From contig JBAIAA010000599.1 in NCBI GenBank assembly GCA_037893245.1, forward strand, positions 1-64,000: a stretch of DNA of 64,000 bases, read 5' to 3'. Below the pieces are notes generated by a model that was not told where the DNA came from, did not search any database, and was given only the letters and a program-made list of their open reading frames with translations. The stretch is from Crossaster papposus (Eukaryota; Echinodermata; Asteroidea; Velatida; Solasteridae). Numbering within the stretch: the first letter of the stretch is position 1; each line of letters opens with the position of its first letter. Below, in pieces: positions 1 through 11,357 of this stretch. A program made the translations under genes and the position numbers.

Positions 1-3000
1 CCGTGTGACTGAGAGCAGTCACTGTGCTGAGCAAAATATTGAGTGTTCCCATCACAGTGTGACTGAGAGCAGTCACTGTGCTGAACAAAATAGTGAGTGT
101 TCCCTTCACAGTGTGACTGAGAGCAGTCACTGTGCTGAACAGAATAGTGAGTGTTCTCTTCACAGTGTGACTGAGAGCAGTCACTGTGCTGAACAGAATA
201 GTGAGTGTTCCCATCACAGTGTGACTGAGAGCAGTCACTGTGCTGAGCAGAATAGTGAGTGTTTTCATCACAATGCGACTGTGAGAGCAGTCACTGTGCA
301 GAGCAGAATAGTGAGTGTTCCCATCACAGTGTGACTGCGAGAGCATTGACTGTGCAGAGCAGAATAGTGAGTGTTCCCATCACAGTGTGACTGAGAGCAG
401 TCATTGTGCTGCGCAGAATAGTGAGTGTTCCCATCACAGTTTGACTGTGAGAGCAGTCACTGTGCTGAGCAGAATAGTGAGTGTTCCCATCACAGTGTGA
501 CTGAGAGCATTCACTGTGCTGAGCAGAATAGTGAGTGTTCCCGTTATAGTGTGGCTGAGAGCTCTCACTGTGCTGAGCAGAATAGTGAGTGTTCCCATCA
601 GAGTGTGACTGAGAGCAGTCACTGTGCTGAGCAGAATATTGATTGTTCCCATAACAGTGTGACTGAGAGCTGTCACTGTGCTGAGCAGAATAGTGAGTGT
701 TCACATCACAGTGTGACTGAGAGCAGTCACTGTGCTGAGCAGAATAGTGAGTGTTTCCATCACAGTGTGACTGTGAGAGCATTCACTGTGCTGAGCAGAA
801 TAGTGAGTGTTCCCGTTACAGTGTGACTGAGAGCTCTCACTGTGCTGAGCAGAATAGTGAGTGTTCCCATCACAGTGTGACTGAGCGCAGTGACTGTGTT
901 GAGCAAAATATTGAGTGTTCCAATCACAGTGTTACAGAGAGAAGTCACTGTGCTGCGCAGAATAGTGAGTGTTCCCAACACAGTTTGACTGTGAGAGCAG
1001 TCACTGTGCTGAGCAGAATAGTGAGTGTTACCATCACAGTGTGACTGAGAGCTGTCACTGTGCTGAGCAGAATAGTGAGTGTTCTCATCACAGTGTGACT
1101 GTGAGAGCATTCACTGTGCTGAGCAGAATAGTGATTGTTCCCGTTACAGTGTGACTGACAGCTCTAACTGTGCTGAGCAGAATAGTAAGTGTTCCCATCA
1201 CAGTGTGACTGAGCGCAGTGACTGTGCTGAGCAAAATATTGAGTGTTCCCATCACAGTGTGACTGAGAGCAGTCACTGTGCTAAACAGAATAGTTAGTGT
1301 TCCCATCAAAGTGTGACTGAGAGCAGTCACTGTGCTGAACATAATAGTTAGTGTTCCCATCAAAGTGTGACTGAGAGCTGTCAATGTGCTGAGCAGAATA
1401 GTAAGTGTTCACATCACAGTGTGACTGAGAGCAGTCACTGTGCTGAGCACAAGAGTGAGTGTTCCCATCGCGGTGTGACTGCGAGAGCATTCACTGTGCA
1501 GAGCAGAATAGTGAGTGTTCCCATCACAGTGTTACAGAGAGCAGTCACTGTGCTGCGCAGAATAGTGAGTATTCCTATCACAGTTTGACTGTGAGAGCAG
1601 TCACTGTGCTGAGCAGAATAGTGAGTGTTCCCGTTACAGTGTGGCTGAGAGCTCTCACTGTGCTGAGCAGAATAGTGAGTTTTCCCATCACAGTGTGACT
1701 GGGAGCTCTCACTGTGCTGAGCAGAATAGTGAGTGTTCCCATCACAGTGTGACTGAGAGCAGTCACTGTGCTGAGCAAAATAGTGAGTGTTCCCATCACA
1801 GTGTGACTGCGAGAGCATTCACTGTCCAGAGCAGGATAGTGAGTGTTCCCATCACCGTGTGACTGAGAGCAGTCACTGTGCTGAACAAAATAGTGAGTGT
1901 TCCCTTCACAGTGTGACTGAGAGCAGTCACTGTGCTGAACAGAATAGTGAGTGTTCCCTTCACAGTGTGACTGAGAGCAGTCACTGTGCTGAACAGAATA
2001 GTGAGTGTTCCCATCACAGTGTGACTGCGAGAGCATTCACTGTCCAGAGCAGGATAGTGAGTGTTCCCATCACCGTGTGACTGAGAGCAGTCACTGTGCT
2101 GAGCAAAATATTGAGTGTTCCCATCACAGTGTGACTGAGAGCAGTCACTGTGCTGAACAAAATAGTGAGTGTTCCCTTCACAGTGTGACTGAGAGCAGTC
2201 ACTGTGCTGAACAGAATAGTGAGTGTTCTCTTCACAGTGTGACTGAGAGCAGTCACTGTGCTGAACAGAATAGTGAGTGTTCCCATCACAGTGTGACTGA
2301 GAGCAGTCACTGTGCTGAGCAGAATAGTGAGTGTTTTCATCACAATGCGACTGTGAGAGCAGTCACTGTGCAGAGCAGAATAGTGAGTGTTCCCATCACA
2401 GTGTGACTGCGAGAGCATTCACTGTGCAGAGCAGAATAGTGAGTGTTCCCATCACAGTGTGACTGAGAGCAGTCATTGTGCTGCGCAGAATAGTGAGTGT
2501 TCCCATCACAGTTTGACTGTGAGAGCAGTCACTGTGCTGAGCAGAATAGTGAGTGTTCCCATCACAGTGTGACTGAGAGCATTCACTGTGCTGAGCAGAG
2601 TAGTGAGTGTTCCCGTTATAGTGTGGCTGAGAGCTCTCACTGTGCTGAGCAGAATAGTGAGTGTTCCCATCAGAGTGTGACTGAGAGCAGTCACTGTGCT
2701 GAGCAGAATATTGATTGTTCCCATAACAGTGTGACTGAGAGCTGTCACTGTGCTGAGCAGAATAGTGAGTGTTCACATCACAGTGTGACTGAGAGCAGTC
2801 ACTGTGCTGAGCAGAATAGTGAGTGTTTCCATCACAGTGTGACTGTGAGAGCATTCACTGTGCTGAGCAGAATAGTGAGTGTTCCCGTTACAGTGTGACT
2901 GAGAGCTCTCACTGTGCTGAGCAGAATAGTGAGTGTTCCCATCACAGTGTGACTGAGCGCAGTGACTGTGTTGAGCAAAATATTGAGTGTTCCAATCACA

Positions 3001-4040
3001 GTGTTACAGAGAGAAGTCACTGTGCTGCGCAGAATAGTGAGTGTTCCCAACACAGTTTGACTGTGAGAGCAGTCACTGTGCTGAGCAGAATAGTGAGTGT
3101 TCTCATCACAGTGTGACTGTGAGAGCATTCACTGTGCTGAGCAGAATAGTGATTGTTCCCGTTACAGTGTGACTGACAGCTCTAACTGTGCTGAGCAGAA
3201 TAGTAAGTGTTCCCATCACAGTGTGACTGAGCGCAGTGACTGTGCTGAGCAAAATATTGAGTGTTCCCATCACAGTGTGACTGAGAGCAGTCACTGTGCT
3301 AAACAGAATAGTTAGTGTTCCCATCAAAGTGTGACTGAGAGCAGTCACTGTGCTGAACATAATAGTTAGTGTTCCCATCAAAGTGTGACTGAGAGCTGTC
3401 AATGTGCTGAGCAGAATAGTAAGTGTTCACATCACAGTGTGACTGAGAGCAGTCACTGTGCTGAGCACAAGAGTGAGTGTTCCCATCGCGGTGTGACTGC
3501 GAGAGCATTCACTGTGCAGAGCAGAATAGTGAGTGTTCCCATCACAGTGTTACAGAGAGCAGTCACTGTGCTGCGCAGAATAGTGAGTATTCCTATCACA
3601 GTTTGACTGTGAGAGCAGTCACTGTGCTGAGCAGAATAGTGAGTGTTCCCGTTACAGTGTGGCTGAGAGCTCTCACTGTGCTGAGCAGAATAGTGAGTTT
3701 TCCCATCACAGTGTGACTGGGAGCTCTCACTGTGCTGAGCAGAATAGTGAGTGTTCCCATCACAGTGTGACTGAGAGCAGTCACTGTGCTGAGCAAAATA
3801 GTGAGTGTTCCCATCACAGTGTGACTGCGAGAGCATTCACTGTCCAGAGCAGGATAGTGAGTGTTCCCATCACCGTGTGACTGAGAGCAGTCACTGTGCT
3901 GAACAAAATAGTGAGTGTTCCCTTCACAGTGTGACTGAGAGCAGTCACTGTGCTGAACAGAATAGTGAGTGTTCCCTTCACAGTGTGACTGAGAGCAGTC
4001 ACTGTGCTGAACAGAATAGTGAGTGTTCCCATCACAGTGT
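1..4040. repeat. Higher-order repeat, 2072/2018-bp unit, two copies
   Basis: The order of monomer variants in 1-2072 repeats from 2073. The offset is 2072 up to about 1022. It becomes 2018 from about 1077 because one 54-bp monomer (around 1023-1076, the one with TGTTACCATCACAG) is absent from copy 2. Similarity is lost near 4040, where copy 2 continues with TCACTGTGCTGAGCAG and the TTTTCATCACAATGCG monomer instead of the TCCAGAGCAGGATAG monomer. Single-base differences were seen, for example G at 348 versus C at 2420 and AGAATAG versus AGAGTAG near 2597, so the copies are close but not identical. Confidence 0.85.
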
Positions 4041-5801
4041 GACTGAGAGCAGTCACTGTGCTGAGCAGAATAGTGAGTGTTTTCATCACAATGCGACTGT
4101 GAGAGCAGTCATTGTGCAGAGCAGAATAGTGAGTGTTCCCATCACAGTGTGACTGCGAGAGCATTCACTGTGCAGAGCAGAATAGTGAGTGTTCCCATCA
4201 CAGTGGGACTGAGAGCAGTCATTGTGCTGCGCAGAATAGTGAGTGTTCCCATCACAGTTTGACTGTGAGAGCAGTCACTGTGCTGAGCAGAATAGTGAGT
4301 GTTCCCATCACAGTGTGACTGAGAGCATTCACTGTGCTGAGCAGAATAGTGAGTGTTCCCGTTATAGTGTGGCTGAGAGCTCTCACTGTGCTGAGCAGAA
4401 TAGTGAGTGTTCCCATCAGAGTGTGACTGAGAGCAGTCACTGTGCTGAGCAGAATATTGAGTGTTCCCATAACAGTGTGACTGAGAGCTGTCACTGTGCT
4501 GAGCAGAATAGTGAATGTTCACATCACAGTGTGACTGAGAGCAGTCACTGTGCTGAGCAGAATAGTGAGTGTTTCCATCACAGTGTGACTGTCAGAGCAT
4601 TCACTGTGCTGAGCAGAATAGTGAGTGTTCCCGTTACAGTGTGACTGAGAGCTCTCACTGTGCTGACCAGAATAGTGAGTGTTCCCATCACAGTGTGACT
4701 GAGCGCAGTGACTGTGCTGAGCAAAATAGTGAGTGTTCCAATCACAGTGTTACAGAGAGCAGTCACTGTGCTGCGCAGAATAGTGAGTGTTCCCAACACA
4801 GTTTGACTGTGAGAGCAGTCACTGTGCTGAACAGAATAGTTAGTGTTCCCATCAAAGTGTGACTGAGAGCTGTCAATGTGCTGAGCAGAATAGTAAGTGT
4901 TCACATCACAGTGTGACTGAGAGCAGTCACTGTGCTGAGCACAAGAGTGAGTGTTCCCATCGCGGTGTGACTGCGAGAGCATTCACTGTGCAGAGCAGAA
5001 TAGTGAGTGTTCCCATCACAGTGTTACAGAGAGCAGTCACTGTGCTGCGCAGAATAGTGAGTATTCCCATCACAGTTTGACTGTGAGAGCAGTCACTGTG
5101 CTGAGCAGAATAGTGAGTGTTCCCGTTACAGTGTGGCTGAGAGCTCTCACTGTGCTGAGCAGAATAGTGAGTGTTCCCATCACAGTGTGACTGAGAGCTC
5201 TCACTGTGCTGAGCAAAATAGTGAGTGTTCCCATCACAGTGTGACTGCGAGAGCATTCACTGTCCAGAGCAGGATAGTGAGTGTTCCCATCACCGTGTGA
5301 CTGAGAGCAGTCACTGTGCTGAGCAAAATATTGAGTGTTCCCATCACAGTGTGACTGAGAGCAGTCACTGTGCTGAACAGAATAGTGAGTGTTCCCTTCA
5401 CAGTGTGACTGAGAGCAGTCACTGTGCTGAACAGAATAGTGAGTGTTCCCATCACAGTGTGACTGAGAGCAGTCACTGTGCTGAGCAGAATAGTGAGTGT
5501 TTTCATCACAATGCGACTGTGAGAGCAGTCACTGTGCAGAGCAGAATAGTGAGTGTTCCCATCACAGTGTGACTGCGAGAGCATTCACTGTGCAGAGCAG
5601 AATAGTGAGTGTTCCCATCACAGTGTGACTGAGAGCAGTCATTGTGCTGCGCAGAATAGTGAGTGTTCCCATCACAGTTTGACTGTGAGAGCAGTCACTG
5701 TGCTGAGCTGAATAGTGAGTGTTCCCATCACAGTGTGACTGAGAGCATTCACTGTGCTGAGCAGAATAGTGAGTGTTCCCGTTATAGTGTGGCTGAGAGC
5801 T
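3097..5801. repeat. Higher-order repeat block, left copy (offset 4422)
   Basis: This 2.7-kb stretch matches 7519-10223 at a constant offset of 4422 bp, in the same orientation and with the same order of variant monomers. The match ends sharply after GTGTGGCTGAGAGCT at 5801/10223, where this copy reads CTCACTG and the other GTCAATG. Part of it (about 3360-4660) is also repeated at 5810-7064 at an offset of 2458, falling to 2404 after one monomer is lost. A small private change is GAGCTGAATAG near 5705. Confidence 0.8.
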
Positions 5802-5809
5802 CTCACTGT

Positions 5810-7064
5810 GCTGAACATAATAGTTAGTGTTCCCATCAAAGTGTGACTGAGAGCTGTCAATGTGCTGAGCAGAATAGTAAGTGTTCACATCACAGTGTGA
5901 CTGAGAGCAGTCACTGTGCTGAGCACAAGAGTGAGTGTTCCCATCGCGGTGTGACTGCGAGAGCATTCACTGTGCAGAGCAGAATAGTGAGTGTTCCCAT
6001 CACAGTGTTACAGAGAGCAGTCACTGTGCTGCGCAGAATAGTGAGTATTCCCATCACAGTTTGACTGTGAGAGCAGTCACTGTGCTGAGCAGAATAGTGA
6101 GTGTTCCCGTTACAGTGTGGCTGAGAGCTCTCACTGTGCTGAGCAGAATAGTGAGTTTTCCCATCACAGTGTGACTGAGAGCTCTCACTGTGCTGAGCAG
6201 AATAGTGAGTGTTCCCATCACAGTGTGACTGAGAGCAGTCACTGTGCTGAGCAAAATAGTGAGTGTTCCCATCACAGTGTGACTGCGAGAGCATTCACTG
6301 TCCAGAGCAGGATAGTGAGTGTTCCCATCACCGTGTGACTGAGAGCAGTCACTGTGCTGAACAGAATAGTGAGTGTTCCCTTCACAGTGTGACTGAGAGC
6401 AGTCACTGTGCTGAACAGAATAGTGAGTGTTCCCATCACAGTGTGACTGAGAGCAGTCACTGTGCTGAGCAGAATAGTGAGTGTTTTCATCACAATGCGA
6501 CTGTGAGAGCAGTCACTGTGCAGAGCAGAATAGTGAGTGTTCCCATCACAGTGTGACTGCGAGAGCATTCACTGTGCAGAGCAGAATAGTGAGTGTTCCC
6601 ATCACAGTGGGACTGAGAGCAGTCATTGTGCTGCGCAGAATAGTGAGTGTTCCCATCACAGTTTGACTGTGAGAGCAGTCACTGTGCTGAGCAGAATAGT
6701 GAGTGTTCCCATCACAGTGTGACTGAGAGCATTCACTGTGCTGAGCAGAATAGTGAGTGTTCCCGTTATAGTGTGGCTGAGAGCTCTCACTGTGCTGAGC
6801 AGAATAGTGAGTGTTCCCATCAGAGTGTGACTGAGAGCAGTCACTGTGCTGAGCAGAATATTGAGTGTTCCCATAACAGTGTGACTGAGAGCTGTCACTG
6901 TGCTGAGCAGAATAGTGAATGTTCACATCACAGTGTGACTGAGAGCAGTCACTGTGCTGAGCAGAATAGTGAGTGTTTCCATCACAGTGTGACTGTCAGA
7001 GCATTCACTGTGCTGAGCAGAATAGTGAGTGTTCCCGTTACAGTGTGACTGAGAGCTCTCACAG
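5810..7064. repeat. Partial higher-order copy between the 4422-bp pair
   Basis: It repeats about 3360-4660 at an offset of 2458 bp, falling to 2404 bp after loss of one 54-bp monomer in the TTCCCTTCACAG run. It carries the same diagnostic monomers: CACAAGAGTGAG with CATCGCGGTG, the GGATAG and CACCGTG pair, and the GTGGGACTGAG monomer. The match stops near 7064, where this copy has CTCACAGTGCTGAACAT and the other CTCACTGTGCTGACCAG. The next bases, to about 7240, are a mosaic of other variants. Confidence 0.75.
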
Positions 7065-7518
7065 TGCTGAACATAATAGTTAGTGTTCCCATCAAAGTGT
7101 GACTGAGAGCTGTCAATGTGCTGAGCAGAATAGTAAGTGTTCACATCACAGTGTGACTGAGAGCAGTCACTGTGCTGCGCAGAATAGTGAGTGTTCCCAA
7201 CACAGTTTGACTGTGAGAGCAGTCACTGTGCTGAACAGAATAGTGAGTGTTCCCGTTACAGTGTGACTGAGAGCTCTCACTGTGCTGAGCAGAATAGTGA
7301 GTGTTCCCATCACAGTGTGACTGAGCGCAGTGACTGTGTTGAGCAAAATATTGAGTGTTCCAATCACAGTGTTACAGAGAGAAGTCACTGTGCTGCGCAG
7401 AATAGTGAGTGTTCCCAACACAGTTTGACTGTGAGAGCAGTCACTGTGCTGAGCAGAATAGTGAGTGTTACCATCACAGTGTGACTGAGAGCTGTCACTG
7501 TGCTGAGCAGAATAGTGA

Positions 7519-10223
7519 GTGTTCTCATCACAGTGTGACTGTGAGAGCATTCACTGTGCTGAGCAGAATAGTGATTGTTCCCGTTACAGTGTGACTGACA
7601 GCTCTAACTGTGCTGAGCAGAATAGTAAGTGTTCCCATCACAGTGTGACTGAGCGCAGTGACTGTGCTGAGCAAAATATTGAGTGTTCCCATCACAGTGT
7701 GACTGAGAGCAGTCACTGTGCTAAACAGAATAGTTAGTGTTCCCATCAAAGTGTGACTGAGAGCAGTCACTGTGCTGAACATAATAGTTAGTGTTCCCAT
7801 CAAAGTGTGACTGAGAGCTGTCAATGTGCTGAGCAGAATAGTAAGTGTTCACATCACAGTGTGACTGAGAGCAGTCACTGTGCTGAGCACAAGAGTGAGT
7901 GTTCCCATCGCGGTGTGACTGCGAGAGCATTCACTGTGCAGAGCAGAATAGTGAGTGTTCCCATCACAGTGTTACAGAGAGCAGTCACTGTGCTGCGCAG
8001 AATAGTGAGTATTCCTATCACAGTTTGACTGTGAGAGCAGTCACTGTGCTGAGCAGAATAGTGAGTGTTCCCGTTACAGTGTGGCTGAGAGCTCTCACTG
8101 TGCTGAGCAGAATAGTGAGTTTTCCCATCACAGTGTGACTGAGAGCTCTCACTGTGCTGAGCAGAATAGTGAGTGTTCCCATCACAGTGTGACTGAGAGC
8201 AGTCACTGTGCTGAGCAAAATAGTGAGTGTTCCCATCACAGTGTGACTGCGAGAGCATTCACTGTCCAGAGCAGGATAGTGAGTGTTCCCATCACCGTGT
8301 GACTGAGAGCAGTCACTGTGCTGAACAAAATAGTGAGTGTTCCCTTCACAGTGTGACTGAGAGCAGTCACTGTGCTGAACAGAATAGTGAGTGTTCCCTT
8401 CACAGTGTGACTGAGAGCAGTCACTGTGCTGAACAGAATAGTGAGTGTTCCCATCACAGTGTGACTGAGAGCAGTCACTGTGCTGAGCAGAATAGTGAGT
8501 GTTTTCATCACAATGCGACTGTGAGAGCAGTCACTGTGCAGAGCAGAATAGTGAGTGTTCCCATCACAGTGTGACTGCGAGAGCATTCACTGTGCAGAGC
8601 AGAATAGTGAGTGTTCCCATCACAGTGGGACTGAGAGCAGTCATTGTGCTGCGCAGAATAGTGAGTGTTCCCATCACAGTTTGACTGTGAGAGCAGTCAC
8701 TGTGCTGAGCAGAATAGTGAGTGTTCCCATCACAGTGTGACTGAGAGCATTCACTGTGCTGAGGAGAATAGTGAGTGTTCCCGTTATAGTGTGGCTGAGA
8801 GCTCTCACTGTGCTGAGCAGAATAGTGAGTGTTCCCATCAGAGTGTGACTGAGAGCAGTCACTGTGCTGAGCAGAATATTGAGTGTTCCCATAACAGTGT
8901 GACTGAGAGCTGTCACTGTGCTGAGCAGAATAGTGAATGTTCACATCACAGTGTGACTGAGAGCAGTCACTGTGCTGAGCAGAATAGTGAGTGTTTCCAT
9001 CACAGTGTGACTGTCAGAGCATTCACTGTGCTGAGCAGAATAGTGAGTGTTCCCGTTACAGTGTGACTGAGAGCTCTCACTGTGCTGACCAGAATAGTGA
9101 GTGTTCCCATCACAGTGTGACTGAGCGCAGTGACTGTGCTGAGCAAAATAGTGAGTGTTCCAATCACAGTGTCACAGAGAGCAGTCACTGTGCTGCGCAG
9201 AATAGTGAGTGTTCCCAACACAGTTTGACTGTGAGAGCAGTCACTGTGTTGAACAGAATAGTTAGTGTTCCCATCAAAGTGTGACTGAGAGCTGTCAATG
9301 TGCTGAGCAGAATAGTAAGTGTTCACATCAAAGTGTGACTGAGAGCAGTCACTGTGCTGAGCACAAGAGTGAGTGTTCCCATCGCGGTGTGACTGCGAGA
9401 GCATTCACTGTGCAGAGCAAAATAGTGAGTGTTCCCATCACAGTGTTACAGAGAGCAGTCACTGTGCTGCGCAGAATAGTGAGTATTCCCATCACAGTTT
9501 GACTGTGAGAGCAGTCACTGTGCTGAGCAGAATAGTGAGTGTTCCCGTTACAGTGTGGCTGAGAGCTCTCACTGTGCTGAGCAGAATAGTGAGTGTTCCC
9601 ATCACAGTGTGACTGAGAGCTCTCACTGTGCTGAGCAAAATAGTGAGTGTTCCCATCACAGTGTGACTGCGAGAGCATTCACTGTCCAGAGCAGGATAGT
9701 GAGTGTTCCCATCACCGTGTGACTGAGAGCAGTCACTGTGCTGAGCAAAATATTGAGTGTTCCCATCACAGTGTGACTGAGAGCAGTCACTGTGCTGAAC
9801 AGAATAGTGAGTGTTCCCTTCACAGTGTGACTGAGAGCAGTCACTGTGCTGAACAGAATAGTGAGTGTTCCCATCACAGTGTGACTGAGAGCAGTCACTG
9901 TGCTGAGCAGAATAGTGAGTGTTTTCATCACAATGCGACTGTGAGAGCAGTCACTGTGCAGAGCAGAATAGTGAGTGTTCCCATCACAGTGTGACTGCGA
10001 GAGCATTCACTGTGCAGAGCAGAATAGTGAGTGTTCCCATCACAGTGTGACTGAGAGCAGTCATTGTGCTGCGCAGAATAGTGAGTGTTCCCATCACAGT
10101 TTGACTGTGAGAGCAGTCACTGTGCTGAGCAGAATAGTGAGTGTTCCCATCACAGTGTGACTGAGAGCATTCACTGTGCTGAGCAGAATAGTGAGTGTTC
10201 CCGTTATAGTGTGGCTGAGAGCT
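7519..10223. repeat. Higher-order repeat block, right copy (offset 4422)
   Basis: Right-hand partner of 3097-5801. Its left part also matches the first repeat block at an offset of 6440 (about 7237-8459 against 797-2019), including the TGTTACCATCACAG monomer that 2073-4040 lacks. The right-hand copy therefore descends from a unit resembling copy 1 of the first block rather than copy 2. Private changes include GAGGAGAATAG near 8762 and TGTTGAACAG near 9248. Confidence 0.8.
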
Positions 10224-11197
10224 GTCAATGTGCTGAGCAGAATAGTAAGTGTTTACATCACAGTGTGACTGAGAGCAGTCACTGTGCTGAGCACAAGAGT
10301 GAGTGTTCCCATCGCGGTGTGACTGCGAGAGCATTCACTGTGCAGAGCAGAATAGTGAGTGTTCCCATCACAGTGTTACAGAGAGCAGTCACTGTGCTGC
10401 GCAGAATAGTGAGTATTCCCATCACAGTTTGACTGTGAGAGCAGTCACTGTGCTGAGCAGAATAGTGAGTGTTCCCGTTACAGTGTGGCTGAGAGCTCTC
10501 ACTGTGCTGAGCAGAATAGTGAGTTTTCCCATCACAGTGTGACTGAGAGCTCTCACTGTGCTGAGCAGAATAGTGAGTGTTCCCATCACAGTGTGACTGA
10601 GAGCAGTCACTGTGCTGAGCAAAATAGTGAGTGTTCCCATCACAGTGTGACTGCGAGAGCATTCACTGTCCAGAGCAGGATAGTGAGTGTTCCCATCACC
10701 GTGTGACTGAGAGCAGTCACTGTGCTGAACAAAATAGTGAGTGTTCCCTTCACAGTGTGACTGAGAGCAGTCACTGTGCTGAACAGAATAGTGAGTGTTC
10801 CCTTCACAGTGTGACTGAGAGCAGTCACTGTGCTGAACAGAATAGTGAGTGTTCCCATCACAGTGTGACTGAGAGAGCATTCACTGTCCAGAGCAGGATA
10901 GTGAGTGTTCCCATCACCGTGTGACTGAGAGCAGTCACTGTGCTGAGCAAAATATTGAGTGTTCCCATCACAGTGTGACTGAGAGCAGTCACTGTGCTGA
11001 ACAGAATAGTGAGTGTTCCCTTCACAGTGTGACTGAGAGCAGTCACTGTGCTGAACAGAATAGTGAGTGTTCCCATCACAGTGTGACTGAGAGCAGTCAC
11101 TGTGCTGAGCAGAATAGTGAGTGTTTTCATCACAATGCGACTGTGAGAGCAGTCACTGTGCAGAGCAGAATAGTGAGTGTTCCCATCACAGTGTGAC
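7808..11197. repeat. 3550-bp higher-order repeat, copy 1
   Basis: It matches 11358-14747 at a constant offset of 3550 bp. The left edge is at CTGAGAGCTGTCAATG (7811 and 11361). The right edge is near 11197/14747, where this copy has GTGTGACTGAGAG and the next has GTGTGACTGCGAGAG, a 56-bp monomer. Shared rare variants such as GAGGAGAATAG (8762 and 12312) and the GTCACAGAG monomer support common descent. It overlaps the 4422-bp block, so units of different scale are nested. Confidence 0.82.
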
Positions 11198-11357
11198 TGA
11201 GAGCAGTCATTGTGCTGCGCAGAATAGTGAGTGTTCCCATCACAGTTTGACTGTGAGAGCAGTCACTGTGCTGAGCAGAATAGTGAGTGTTCCCATCACA
11301 GTGTGACTGAGAGCATTCACTGTGCTGAGCAGAATAGTGAGTGTTCCCGTTATAGTG

